Of a stretch of DNA of 64,000 nt, positions 35,283 to 43,561 are shown one piece after another. Origin of the DNA: an uncultured Clostridia bacterium (lineage in GTDB: Bacteria > Bacillota > Clostridia > TANB77 > CAG-508); assembly GCA_947627185.1 (NCBI GenBank), contig CANQVF010000002.1:1-64000 (forward strand). The letters run 5' to 3'. Position 1 is the first letter of the stretch, and the number at the start of each line of letters is the position of its first letter. Made by a program: the position numbers and the translations under genes. Under the pieces are notes generated by a model that was not told the DNA's origin, did not search any database, and worked only from the letters and a program-made list of their open reading frames with translations.

Positions 35283-35316
35283 GGGGGAGGTTTTATAACT
35301 CCCCCATTTATTTTTA
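35283..35316 (+). terminator. GC-rich terminator
   Basis: GGGGGAG (35283-35289) pairs with CTCCCCC (35299-35305), followed by a T-rich tail. It is unusually GC-rich for this genome and matches the foreign composition of the gene before it. Confidence 0.85.
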
Positions 35317-35447
35317 TTAGAAAGATTGCAAAACTTGATGATTTATGTTAAATTATTAATATAATTTTTATACATTATTATTTTTTGTGTTAAAAGTTTT
35401 TAAAAATAATAATTTTTTCAAATATTTAAAAAAATTTTATAAAACAC

Positions 35448-35515
35448 TTGCAAAACAAAATGAGCTGTGTTACAATAAAACACGTGGTAAGAATAAAAAC
35501 TTACCAATTATTTTT
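35448..35515 (+). promoter_or_regulatory. Promoter followed at once by a terminator-like hairpin
   Basis: TTGCAA (35448-35453), 17-bp spacer, TACAAT (35471-35476). Ten bases later comes GGTAAG/CTTACC (35486-35491/35500-35505), followed by AATTATTTTTC. A transcript of only about 30-40 nt would result, or an attenuated leader for the tRNA cluster. Confidence 0.5.
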
Positions 35516-35536
35516 CTAAAAAAAACAATAAAGGTG

Positions 35537-35565
35537 TTGACAAAATTTTGTGAATATAGTAAAAT
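35537..35565 (+). promoter_or_regulatory. Main promoter of the Val-Asp-Phe tRNA cluster
   Basis: TTGACA (35537-35542), 17-bp spacer, TAAAAT (35560-35565). Confidence 0.85.
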
Positions 35566-35595
35566 AAATCACGTTAGTGAGTTAACTTAGATAAT

Positions 35596-35671
35596 GGTCG
35601 CTTAGCTCAGCTGGGAGAGCATCTGCCTTACAAGCAGGAGGTCATAGGTTCGAACCCTATAGCGACCACCA
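35596..35671 (+). tRNA. tRNA-Val (TAC)
   Basis: 76 nt with CCA. Acceptor GGTCGCT/AGCGACC, anticodon stem-loop CTGCCTTACAAGCAG, T arm ATAGG-TTCGAAC-CCTAT. Confidence 0.97.
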
Positions 35672-35679
35672 CTTTTTTT

Positions 35680-35756
35680 GGCCTGGTAGTTCAGTTGGTT
35701 AGAATGCCGCCCTGTCACGGCGGAGGTCGACGGTTCGAGCCCGTTCCAGGTCGCCA
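35680..35756 (+). tRNA. tRNA-Asp (GTC)
   Basis: 77 nt with CCA. Acceptor GGCCTGG/CCAGGTC, anticodon loop CTGTCAC, discriminator G, as usual for Asp. It follows tRNA-Val by 8 bp. Confidence 0.97.
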
Positions 35757-35789
35757 AAATATCTAGTCCAATAACTAGATATTTTTTAT
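35757..35789 (+). terminator. Hairpin between tRNA-Asp and tRNA-Phe
   Basis: An 11-bp stem (35757-35767/35774-35784) with a T run. tRNA-Phe follows after 10 bases without a clear promoter of its own, so this is probably a partial terminator or a processing signal. Confidence 0.75.
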
Positions 35790-35793
35790 ATAA

Positions 35794-35869
35794 GGCTTCA
35801 TAGCTCAGTTGGTAGAGCAGGGGACTGAAAATCCCCGTGTCAGTGGTTCGATTCCACTTGAAGCCACCA
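35794..35869 (+). tRNA. tRNA-Phe (GAA)
   Basis: 76 nt with CCA. Acceptor GGCTTCA/TGAAGCC, anticodon stem-loop GGGGACTGAAAATCCCC, T arm AGTGG-TTCGATT-CCACT. Confidence 0.97.
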
Positions 35870-35872
35870 AAG

Positions 35873-35903
35873 AAAAACGATACTTTTTAGTATCGTTTTT
35901 TTA
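35873..35903 (+). terminator. Terminator of the tRNA cluster
   Basis: A 12-bp perfect stem (35873-35884/35889-35900), loop TTTT, T run. Confidence 0.93.
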
Positions 35904-36074
35904 TATTGTATATAAATGAGTGAAATCGAAAAATATGTATTTTTATTGTTTTTTGTCTATAATTATGATTTAAAGTTGAATATAAAATTATATTGTAAAG
36001 AAATAATTAATATGCTAATATATTATTATAATTATAAAATTTATTTAAAAAGAGAATTAAAAGGGAAAATCAAA

Positions 36075-36908
36075 ATGAAAAGAAAATTACTTTGTGAATA
36101 TGGACCATTTTTCTATAAAATATCTTTGTTTAAAGAAGCAAGAAAAAAAGATATAAAGGATTTTATTGCAGGAAAAAAATTTGCTAGAAAAAGGAATAAA
36201 GAAAATTTTGAGTATATTTGGAAAGGTGATACAAAACTTTTATTAAGAAAACTACTTGGCGTAGATATGCAATTACAAAAAAATAAAGTAAAAAATTTGC
36301 TTATAGCAAGTGAAAAAATAGATGGAATTATTATAAATCCAGGTGAAGAATTTTCATTTTGGAATTTAGTAGGAAATGCTACTAAGAAAAAGGGATATTT
36401 GGAAGGATTAGTTATAAGTAATGGTAAAATGAAAAAGGGTATTGGTGGTGGACTTTGCCAAATGGCTAATATGATTCATTGGTTAGTTTTACATACACCA
36501 CTTACAGTTACAGAATTACATCATCATTCAGATGCATTATTTCCAGATGTAAAAAGAAGAGTTCCTTTTGGTACTGGAACATCAATTAGTTATAAAGCAT
36601 TAGATTATAGATTTAAAAATAATACAGAGTATCCAGTTCAAATAAGAGTATGGTTAGATGATACTTTTTTGTATGGCGAAATTAGAAGTATAAAACCTCT
36701 AGATGAAAAGTATAAAATTGTAGAAGAAGATAGTCATTATGCAAAAGATGAGAATGGTGTATTTTATAGAAATAGTAAAGTATATAGAATAATTTATGAT
36801 AAAAAAACTAAGAAACAATTAAAAAAAGAATTAATATTAAATAATCATTCAAAAGTTATGTATGATTATTCTTTAATACCTAAAGAAGAAATTAGGGAGA
36901 AAATATGA
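36075..36908 (+). CDS. VanW-family protein
   Basis: The start taken is ATG 36075; frames further up have no RBS. 277 aa. The VanW domain has the signature NPGEEFSFWNLVGN, GGGLCQMANMIHWLVL and HHHSDALFPD..RRVPFGTGTS. The middle one holds the invariant G-G-G-x-C-Q core. VanW-type proteins are linked with peptidoglycan and teichoic acid modification (named after a vancomycin-resistance cluster member), and their activity is unproven. It starts the operon and overlaps the DltA-like gene by 4 bp (ATGA), so translation is coupled. Confidence 0.93.
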   Translation: MKRKLLCEYGPFFYKISLFKEARKKDIKDFIAGKKFARKRNKENFEYIWKGDTKLLLRKLLGVDMQLQKNKVKNLLIASEKIDGIIINPGEEFSFWNLVGNATKKKGYLEGLVISNGKMKKGIGGGLCQMANMIHWLVLHTPLTVTELHHHSDALFPDVKRRVPFGTGTSISYKALDYRFKNNTEYPVQIRVWLDDTFLYGEIRSIKPLDEKYKIVEEDSHYAKDENGVFYRNSKVYRIIYDKKTKKQLKKELILNNHSKVMYDYSLIPKEEIREKI

Positions 36909-38341
36909 TTTTAGATGATATATTAGAAATTTTAAGGAAAAAATCTGATGATAAAGCTTATACTATAAATCAAAAAAGTTATACATATAAAGAATTATAT
37001 AAATTTGTATGTAATATATATAATTTTTTGTTAGAAAAAAATAAAGAGAAAAAAACGGTTATAGTTTTAGGACATAAAGAAGTTTATATGAAGGCAACTT
37101 TTTTAGCTTGTTCTTTTGCTGGGATTACATATGTTCCAGTTGATGAAAATATTCCACTTGAAAGACTAGAAAAAATAGAAGAACAAATTAATCCAGCTCT
37201 AATTATAGGAAAAGATATTTCAAAAAAAGAAATTTTTGAAATAATGAACAAAGATAATTTTGAAGAGATAAATCAAATATATTTAAAACCAGATGACATT
37301 TATTATATAATTTTTACTTCTGGTAGTACAGGGATACCAAAAGGAGTTAAAGTAACGTATAAAAATATAGATTCTTGCATTAATTGGTTAAAAAGAATAA
37401 CTAACATAAAGAAAGAAATTATACTTAATCAAGCAAATTTTTCTTTTGATTTAACTGTTGCAGATTTGTATTTAAGTTTAGTAAGTGGTAGTGAACAAGT
37501 TGTATTAAGTAATCAAAATATTAATTTAAAAGAAATGTTTGAAAATTTAAAACTAAGTAATTGCAATATTGCAATTATAACACCAACATTTGCTGATTTA
37601 TTATTACTAGATAAAAGATTTGAAAGAAATTTATTACCTAATTTACATACAATATTATTTTGTGGAGAAAAATTATTAAAGTCAACAGTAGATAAATTAT
37701 ATTCAAGGTTTGGAAATATACGAATAATAAATTGTTATGGCCCAACAGAAACTACCTTTGCGGTAACTAGTATTGAAATAAATAAAAAAATGTTAAATTA
37801 TGAAGAAATACCAATTGGAATACCAAAAGAAGATGTTGAAATATACATTTTAGATGAAAATAAAAAACAACTTCCAGATGGAGAAATAGGAGAAATTTTA
37901 ATTGTTGGAGAAAGTGTTGCAGATGGATATATAAATAATTTACAAAATAATAATTTTATAATATATAATGGTAAAAAAGCATATTTGACTGGAGATTTAG
38001 GCTATATTGATAATGGAATATTATATTATAAAAATAGAAAAGATAAACAAATAAAATTTAAAGGATATAGAATTGAGCTTTCAGATATTGAAAATAATTT
38101 ATATAGTTTAGGTTATATTGAAAAAAATGTAGTAGTATCTAAAAAGAAAAATAATAAAGTTTTAAAGATAATTGCTTTTGTTATTTTAAAAGAAAATATA
38201 AATAAAACAGAAAAAGAAATAGAAATGGATTTATTACAAAAAATTCCCCAATATATGTGTCCAAAAATAAAAATAATTAAAGAATTTCCAATAAATGAGA
38301 ACGGAAAATTAAATGAGAAAGAATTATTAGAAGAAATATAA
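36905..38341 (+). CDS. dltA: DltA-like D-alanine-carrier protein ligase
   Basis: 478 aa, adenylation enzyme of the DltA type. The P-loop is FTSGSTGIPKG (138-148). The substrate-site motifs NFSFDLTVADLY and ILFCGEKL carry the Asp and the Cys that select D-alanine in characterised DltA. Further motifs are CYGPTETTFAVTS, YLTGDLGYID and the hinge NRKDKQIKFKGYRIEL. The C-terminal catalytic Lys is in NENGKLNEKEL. It should activate D-alanine and load the next gene's carrier. No dltB or dltD follows, so the acceptor of the alanine is uncertain. Confidence 0.85.
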   Translation: MILDDILEILRKKSDDKAYTINQKSYTYKELYKFVCNIYNFLLEKNKEKKTVIVLGHKEVYMKATFLACSFAGITYVPVDENIPLERLEKIEEQINPALIIGKDISKKEIFEIMNKDNFEEINQIYLKPDDIYYIIFTSGSTGIPKGVKVTYKNIDSCINWLKRITNIKKEIILNQANFSFDLTVADLYLSLVSGSEQVVLSNQNINLKEMFENLKLSNCNIAIITPTFADLLLLDKRFERNLLPNLHTILFCGEKLLKSTVDKLYSRFGNIRIINCYGPTETTFAVTSIEINKKMLNYEEIPIGIPKEDVEIYILDENKKQLPDGEIGEILIVGESVADGYINNLQNNNFIIYNGKKAYLTGDLGYIDNGILYYKNRKDKQIKFKGYRIELSDIENNLYSLGYIEKNVVVSKKKNNKVLKIIAFVILKENINKTEKEIEMDLLQKIPQYMCPKIKIIKEFPINENGKLNEKELLEEI

Positions 38342-38354
38342 AAGGAACAAAATA

Positions 38355-38585
38355 ATGGAAGAAAAAATTATAAAAATAATTGAAAATTTAACTGGCTACA
38401 AAGATTTAAAAGAAAATAAAAATATTGATTTGTTAGAAAATGAAATTTTAGATTCTTTAGCTTTTATAGAATTAATTACTGCTTTAGAAGAAGAATTTGA
38501 TGTAGAAATTCAACCTACACAAGTACCAGCAGATACGTGGAGAAGTGTTGAAAATATTTCTAAATTGATAATAAGTTTATTATGA
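38355..38585 (+). CDS. dltC: DltC-like D-alanyl carrier protein
   Basis: 76 aa, acyl-carrier fold. Ser34 in ILDSLAFIELI is the phosphopantetheine attachment site. The C-terminal half, FDVEIQPTQVPADTWRSVENIS, matches DltC (V-P-x-x-x-W-x-S/T). It begins 13 bp after the ligase. Partner of the ligase at 36905. Confidence 0.9.
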   Translation: MEEKIIKIIENLTGYKDLKENKNIDLLENEILDSLAFIELITALEEEFDVEIQPTQVPADTWRSVENISKLIISLL

Positions 38586-38675
38586 AAAATATAAATATAT
38601 ATAATTAATTTTATTATTAATAGAATTTATTTTTAGAAAAATATAGTAACTAATTTTAATATGGAGAAAAAAGAA

Positions 38676-39017
38676 ATGATTGAAAATTTAATAATATCAT
38701 TATTATTAACAATAATTATTGAATTAACGGTTTCAATATTATTAGGAATAAAAAGCACTAATGATATAAAATTAGTTGTAGCAGTAAATATGTGTACAAA
38801 TCCAGTAGTAGTTTTTATAGCAAATTATTTACTATATTTAAATAGTAATACAATTTATAATATAGGAGTTGCAATTTTAGAGATTATTGCTGTAATAGTT
38901 GAATATATATTATATAAGTTTTTTCTACAAAATTATAAAAAATCACCATTAATTTTATCAATTGTAAATAATGTAATATCATTTTCAACAGGAGTTATAA
39001 TAAGTTTTTTAATATAG
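38676..39017 (+). CDS. Four-helix membrane protein of unknown function
   Basis: GGAGAAAAAAGAA points to ATG 38676 as the start, not ATG 38661, which precedes the RBS. 113 aa with helices at about 3-24, 31-55, 57-78 and 88-112. The second helix contains AVNMCTNPVVVFIANYL, which looks like a conserved polar patch inside the membrane (N-M-C-T-N-P). It lies between the carrier protein and a large membrane protein. No family recognised; it might replace a DltX/DltB-like function, but that is speculation. Confidence 0.7.
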   Translation: MIENLIISLLLTIIIELTVSILLGIKSTNDIKLVVAVNMCTNPVVVFIANYLLYLNSNTIYNIGVAILEIIAVIVEYILYKFFLQNYKKSPLILSIVNNVISFSTGVIISFLI

Positions 39018-39031
39018 AAAGGAAAAATAAA

Positions 39032-40192
39032 ATGAAAAAAGTAATTAAGATTTTTATGATTTTTGCAATATTAGTTATAAGTTATGAACAATTTGCTTTT
39101 GCTGATGTAGTATCATTGGATTTTACAGATCACTATGTAATTGAATTGTTACCATTAACTTTTATGGCAGTGATTTTAGTAGTTATATTAGGAATATTAC
39201 TAATTATTTTTAATTCTATAAAAAATCATAATGAAAATATTGAAAAAGATGATAATAATCAAAAGAATAAGGTATTAAAACAATTTGTTTTTAATATGAT
39301 TTTTGTTGGTATTATAATATTTATTATGATAATACATGGATTCTTAAGAAATAGAAATACTAGATTTGCTTTTTGGATTCCAAATTTAATACTGATTTTT
39401 GCAATTATATTTAGATTTTTAAAAAAGAAAAAGATGTCAAATATTATATTTATAATAGGGATTTTAGTTATTTTTGTTATAAACATATATTTTACAAATG
39501 TAGAAATATTTAATAAAAATGTTTTAAAAGATACTACTTATATTCACTATACTGGTGATTCATATATTGAGGATAAAGATAATTTTATAAATGAAATAAT
39601 AAATTTAAATGAAAATAAAAATTCAAATATTATTTTAACATATGATGGAAAAAATTATAAAACAACAGAAGAATTAAATACATTATTAAAAATATTAAAA
39701 GAAGATAAGAAATCATCATATGTTGTTAAAGATACTTATGATTTATATACAGGAGGAGATAATTATATAAATAATTTAACAATTGAAGAAAATAAAAATA
39801 AAAGAATAATTTTTAGTACTTTATCAACAGAAGAAATTGAGAAAATAAATGAGAGTTATTATAGTTTTGGTGGAAATCAATCTGCTTCAAATGTAAAACA
39901 ATTAATAGATAATATAATTGACCTTTATAATAATTCAGATAATGTAAAGGAAGTACTTATTCCAGATATAGTTGTTTATAAAAATAAATTTAATATAGAT
40001 GAGAATTTATTAAAAGATAATGAAAATAATAATAGTAAATACGTTGTAGTTAGTTGTTTAGAAAGTGATGAAAATTATTTAGAAAGTTTGAATTTAATAA
40101 AAGATAGCATTAATGAAAATAATTCATATAAAATAACATTTGAAGAAAACAAGCGTTCAAGTACAAGTATTATAGAAATAATAATAAAATAA
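39032..40192 (+). CDS. Membrane protein with large outside domain, 386 aa
   Basis: A signal-like N-terminus ends at FAFA-DVVSLDF. It is followed by a helix near 43-60, three more near 87-105, 113-130 and 135-155, and an outside Asn/Lys/Asp-rich domain of about 230 residues (from FTNVEIFN). The mature N-terminus DVVSLDF nearly repeats that of the small protein at 41324 (DVILMDF). Inside the soluble domain GGDNYINNLTIEE and SFGGNQSAS stand out, but no catalytic motif is clear. It is a unique component of this operon. Confidence 0.7.
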   Translation: MKKVIKIFMIFAILVISYEQFAFADVVSLDFTDHYVIELLPLTFMAVILVVILGILLIIFNSIKNHNENIEKDDNNQKNKVLKQFVFNMIFVGIIIFIMIIHGFLRNRNTRFAFWIPNLILIFAIIFRFLKKKKMSNIIFIIGILVIFVINIYFTNVEIFNKNVLKDTTYIHYTGDSYIEDKDNFINEIINLNENKNSNIILTYDGKNYKTTEELNTLLKILKEDKKSSYVVKDTYDLYTGGDNYINNLTIEENKNKRIIFSTLSTEEIEKINESYYSFGGNQSASNVKQLIDNIIDLYNNSDNVKEVLIPDIVVYKNKFNIDENLLKDNENNNSKYVVVSCLESDENYLESLNLIKDSINENNSYKITFEENKRSSTSIIEIIIK

Positions 40193-40251
40193 CAGGTAGA
40201 TTAATTTAAAATACAAAAATGTAATTTTTATAAAATATTGGAGAAAAATCA

Positions 40252-41310
40252 ATGAAAAAATTAGAACTAAAAATTGTATTAATATATAGTATAATTCATT
40301 TTATTGTAGATTTATCATGTTGCATTTTAATAGTCAATCTATTATCAAATAAAATTGATAATAAATTAATTTTATTTACAGCTACAATAATATATAATTT
40401 TTTTGCTTTTGCTGTGCAATTACCAGTAGGAATAATCGCAGATAAAATTAATAAAAATGCAATTGTTTCAGCAATTGGATGTATACTTATAGCAATCTCA
40501 TTTTTTATTTCAAGTAACCCAATTTGTGCAACTATAATTGCTGGATTAGGCAATTCTATGTTCCATGTAGGTGGTGGAATTGATGTATTAAATATAAGTA
40601 ATAAAAAGGCTACTTTATCTGGCATTTTTGTTTCAACAGGTGCTATGGGAATTTTTTTAGGCGGAAAATCAGTTTCAATTAATTTTAATAAATATTATTT
40701 GATTATTTTGATTTTAATAATATCAGCAATATTTTTAATTAGTTTATACGAACAAATTAAAGAAAAAGTTAAGAATGAAACTATGATTATTCCAAATGTA
40801 AACTTAAATGAAATATTAATAATTGTATGTTTAATAACAACTGTTGTAATTAGAAGCTATGTTGGATTAATATTATCTTTTGAATGGAAAAGTAAATTTA
40901 TTTTAGCTTTAATTTCTATTTTAGCAGTAGTGTTTGGAAAAATGTTAGGTGGAATTATTGGTGATAAAATAGGATTTTTAAAAATATCTGTAATTTCATT
41001 AGTGTTTTCAGCAATTTGTTTTATATTTTCATTTAATAATAGTATTTTAGGAATTTTAGCCATATTATTTTTCAATATGACTATGCCAATAACTTTAACT
41101 GCTTTAAGTAATATTTTAAATAATAATAAAGGCATGGCTTTTGGATTATTAACACTAGCTTTATTTATAGGTGCATTTCCAACATTTTTTGGATATAATA
41201 AATTTATATTTAATCCAATTGGGTTGTTTTCAATTACAATTATATCTGCTATAATATTATTTATAGGAATAAAAAAATATAATAATTTAGGTATTGAAAA
41301 AGTAGAATAA
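40252..41310 (+). CDS. MFS transporter
   Basis: 352 aa with about ten to eleven helices. The motif A-like loop QLPVGIIADKIN lies between helices 2 and 3, and GLGNSMFHVGGGID in the fourth is similar to the fosmidomycin-resistance (Fsr) class of MFS exporters. The repeat of motif A in the second half is LGGIIGDKIGF. It is shorter than the usual 390-400 aa. In this operon it may move an envelope precursor or a small molecule. Substrate unknown. Confidence 0.8.
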   Translation: MKKLELKIVLIYSIIHFIVDLSCCILIVNLLSNKIDNKLILFTATIIYNFFAFAVQLPVGIIADKINKNAIVSAIGCILIAISFFISSNPICATIIAGLGNSMFHVGGGIDVLNISNKKATLSGIFVSTGAMGIFLGGKSVSINFNKYYLIILILIISAIFLISLYEQIKEKVKNETMIIPNVNLNEILIIVCLITTVVIRSYVGLILSFEWKSKFILALISILAVVFGKMLGGIIGDKIGFLKISVISLVFSAICFIFSFNNSILGILAILFFNMTMPITLTALSNILNNNKGMAFGLLTLALFIGAFPTFFGYNKFIFNPIGLFSITIISAIILFIGIKKYNNLGIEKVE

Positions 41311-41323
41311 AAAGGAGAAAGTT

Positions 41324-41638
41324 ATGAAAAAAAAGGTATTAATAAGTGTATTTTTTTTATTTTTGATTTTTTTGAATCAAGTAGTTTATGCGGATGTTAT
41401 TTTGATGGATTTTAATACTAGTACCAAGCCAAATCCATATAGTATACAAAATGTGAATTCAACATCAACAAATCATAGATCTTTAGAAAATGTATTAAAT
41501 CAAAAAAGTTTTCAAATAATTTTAATTATAATTGTTTTATTAACTATATTATTACTTGTTGTAGTGTTCTTTAATATACTATCTACAAAATCAGAAAAAA
41601 TAGATGAAGAAAATGAGGATAATGAAAATAAAGATTAA
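41324..41638 (+). CDS. Small secreted or membrane protein with DV..DF mature N-terminus
   Basis: 104 aa. A signal peptide (MKKKVLISVFFLFLIFLN, cleavage near VYA-DVILMDF) is followed by an outside Ser/Asn-rich segment, a membrane helix (about 64-86) and an acidic cytoplasmic tail rich in Glu, Asp and Asn (KIDEENEDNENKD). The seven residues after the cleavage site share the pattern D-V-x-x-x-D-F with the 386-aa protein two genes upstream, suggesting a common interaction. RBS AAAGGAG. Last gene of the operon. Confidence 0.75.
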   Translation: MKKKVLISVFFLFLIFLNQVVYADVILMDFNTSTKPNPYSIQNVNSTSTNHRSLENVLNQKSFQIILIIIVLLTILLLVVVFFNILSTKSEKIDEENEDNENKD

Positions 41639-41664
41639 AATAATATAAATCATAAATAAAAAGA

Positions 41665-41752
41665 AATATGAATAATTTGAAAATGTTAGTAAAAAGTAGA
41701 AACAAAAAATCTACTTTAATTTTAGTATTTCAAATTATTCATATTTTTTTTA
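41665..41752 (+). terminator. Long-stem terminator of the dlt-like operon
   Basis: An 18-bp perfect stem (41665-41682/41728-41745) with an inner hairpin (41693-41700/41710-41717), then a T run. Confidence 0.88.
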
Positions 41753-41792
41753 TAAAAGTTATTCAAAAATTACCATTTGTGTGCAAAAAAGA

Positions 41793-41821
41793 TTGATTTT
41801 ACTGGTATTTTATGGTATACT
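41793..41821 (+). promoter_or_regulatory. Promoter of the HAD-DUF362-PfkB-radical SAM operon
   Basis: TTGATT (41793-41798), 17-bp spacer, TATACT (41816-41821) with extended TG. Confidence 0.8.
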
Positions 41822-41860
41822 AGTTATATTAATTATTTTATTAATATTGGAGGTTTTAGA

Positions 41861-42562
41861 TTGAGTATAAAAGCAATTGGTTTTGATATAGGTGGTACTT
41901 TAGTAAATTATAATAAACCTTTAAATTGGAGTGCTTCTTATTATGATGCAATTAAATATATGTGTGAAGAAAATAATTTAGAATTTAATGAGAATAGATT
42001 TAATTTAGCAAAAGAAGTTTTAGAAAAATATAACACCAGAGTAAATCCAAGAGAAAAAGAAGTTACATCTGATATTATTTTTGGAGAAATTTTTGAAAAA
42101 TGGAATGAATCTAAAAGTAAAATTTATGAATCCAAAAAAGCTTTTTATACTTTTTTTCAAAGAGAAACAAATCTTTATGAAGATGCAGAAAAGTTGTTAG
42201 AATATTGTTATGAAAATCATATATTATGTGCAGTATATACAGATGTTGCATATGGTATGGATGATGAATTTTCTTTAAAAGATATTGAAGAATTTAAAAA
42301 ATATATAAATTTGAAACTTACTTCGGAAAATGTTGGATATAGAAAACCAAATAAAAAGGGCTTTGAAATAATGTTAGAAAAATTTAATTGTAAGCCACAA
42401 GAAATTTTTTATGTAGGTGATGAGGAAAAAGATATAATAGGTCCTAAAACTGTTGGAATAACTTCAATATTAATAAATAGAGAAAATAAAGAAAAAAATT
42501 TTAATCAAGATTATACAGTTACAGACTTAACAGAGATTATAGATATAATTAGGAGTTTATAA
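41861..42562 (+). CDS. HAD-superfamily hydrolase
   Basis: Start TTG 41861 with GGAGG 7 bases upstream; an ATG further up lies within the promoter region. 233 aa. Motif I is GFDIGGTL, where the second Asp of the usual DxDGT is Gly (DxGGT variant, seen in some HADs). Motif II is the Thr in VYTD. Motif III is the Lys in YRKPNKKGFE. Motif IV is YVGDEEKD. A helical cap lies between motifs I and II. Probably a small-molecule phosphatase. First gene of a five-gene operon with a kinase and a radical SAM enzyme. Confidence 0.85.
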   Translation: MSIKAIGFDIGGTLVNYNKPLNWSASYYDAIKYMCEENNLEFNENRFNLAKEVLEKYNTRVNPREKEVTSDIIFGEIFEKWNESKSKIYESKKAFYTFFQRETNLYEDAEKLLEYCYENHILCAVYTDVAYGMDDEFSLKDIEEFKKYINLKLTSENVGYRKPNKKGFEIMLEKFNCKPQEIFYVGDEEKDIIGPKTVGITSILINRENKEKNFNQDYTVTDLTEIIDIIRSL

Positions 42563-42563
42563 T

Positions 42564-43553
42564 ATGTATAAATATTCTGTTGCTATTGTAAAAGGAAACG
42601 ATAGAAAAGAAATTTTATTAGATGCTTTAAAGAAAATGGAAAATAAAATTCCTAATATTTCTGGAAAAATTGTAATAAAACCTAATTTTTTATCTGCTAA
42701 CACAATACTTGCTTCAACCACACCAGAAACTTTAGAATTAGTTACAAAATTCTTTAGATGTAAATTTCCAAATAATGAAATATATATTGCAGAGGGTTCA
42801 CATGTATCTACCGATTTTATAGATAGATACAATATAAAAAATCTAGAATCAAAGTATAATGTAAAAGTTTTAACAATAGATTATGATGAAAAAGAATGGA
42901 TAAACATTGAATTTGATGATTTAGTTCAGAAAAAAATTATAGCTAGGATAAGCAAACTATATGCTACGGCAGATTATATTATTTCATTAACAGTTCCAAA
43001 AACTCATGCAAATATAGGACTTTCATTATCTATGAAAAATCTGGTTGGAATTATTCATCCAGATGATAGACAAAAATTCCATGGTTTAAGTGAGAATGTT
43101 CCAGAAAATATTAAGAAAAATTATAAAAGACAACTTTATGATAGAGATGATAGATTGGGATATTTTTTTATGAAAATTAGAAATTTATTACCAGTTTTTT
43201 CAAGTTCAGCAAAAAATATAAATTTAGGGAGTCAAATTGTAAGAAAAAATTTATATAATTTATATTGCAATATACAACCTAATTTATGCATATTAGATGG
43301 CTTTGATGGAATGGAAGGAAATGGTCCTTGGCATGGAAATAATGCACATTTAAAAACAGTTATAATTGGAAATAATTGTGTAGCAACAGATTTAGCAACA
43401 GCAAAAATAATGAATCAATCTACAAAAGATATAGGATATGTAAATTACATTAAAAATTTAAACGAGTTTGAAGAAAACACCGAAATAATAGGAGATACTA
43501 TAGATAAGGTTAAAAAAAGTTTTAAATCTCACAAATTTGAACCATATTTATAG
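42564..43553 (+). CDS. DUF362 domain protein
   Basis: 329 aa. DUF362 features are the opening 'VAIVKG', KIVIKPNFLSAN with TTPETLELV, YIAEGSH, a central SLTVPKTHANIGLSLSMKNLVGI block and ILDGFDGMEGNGPWHG near the C-terminus. Unlike many DUF362 proteins it carries no ferredoxin Cys clusters. The family is uncharacterised; some members are linked to iron-sulfur or cofactor enzymes. It begins 1 bp after the HAD gene. Confidence 0.9.
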   Translation: MYKYSVAIVKGNDRKEILLDALKKMENKIPNISGKIVIKPNFLSANTILASTTPETLELVTKFFRCKFPNNEIYIAEGSHVSTDFIDRYNIKNLESKYNVKVLTIDYDEKEWINIEFDDLVQKKIIARISKLYATADYIISLTVPKTHANIGLSLSMKNLVGIIHPDDRQKFHGLSENVPENIKKNYKRQLYDRDDRLGYFFMKIRNLLPVFSSSAKNINLGSQIVRKNLYNLYCNIQPNLCILDGFDGMEGNGPWHGNNAHLKTVIIGNNCVATDLATAKIMNQSTKDIGYVNYIKNLNEFEENTEIIGDTIDKVKKSFKSHKFEPYL

Positions 43554-43561
43554 GAGGTTAT

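Noticed and set aside
35387..35590. 67-codon frame upstream of tRNA-Val
   Set aside because: It overlaps two promoters and a hairpin, with no RBS.
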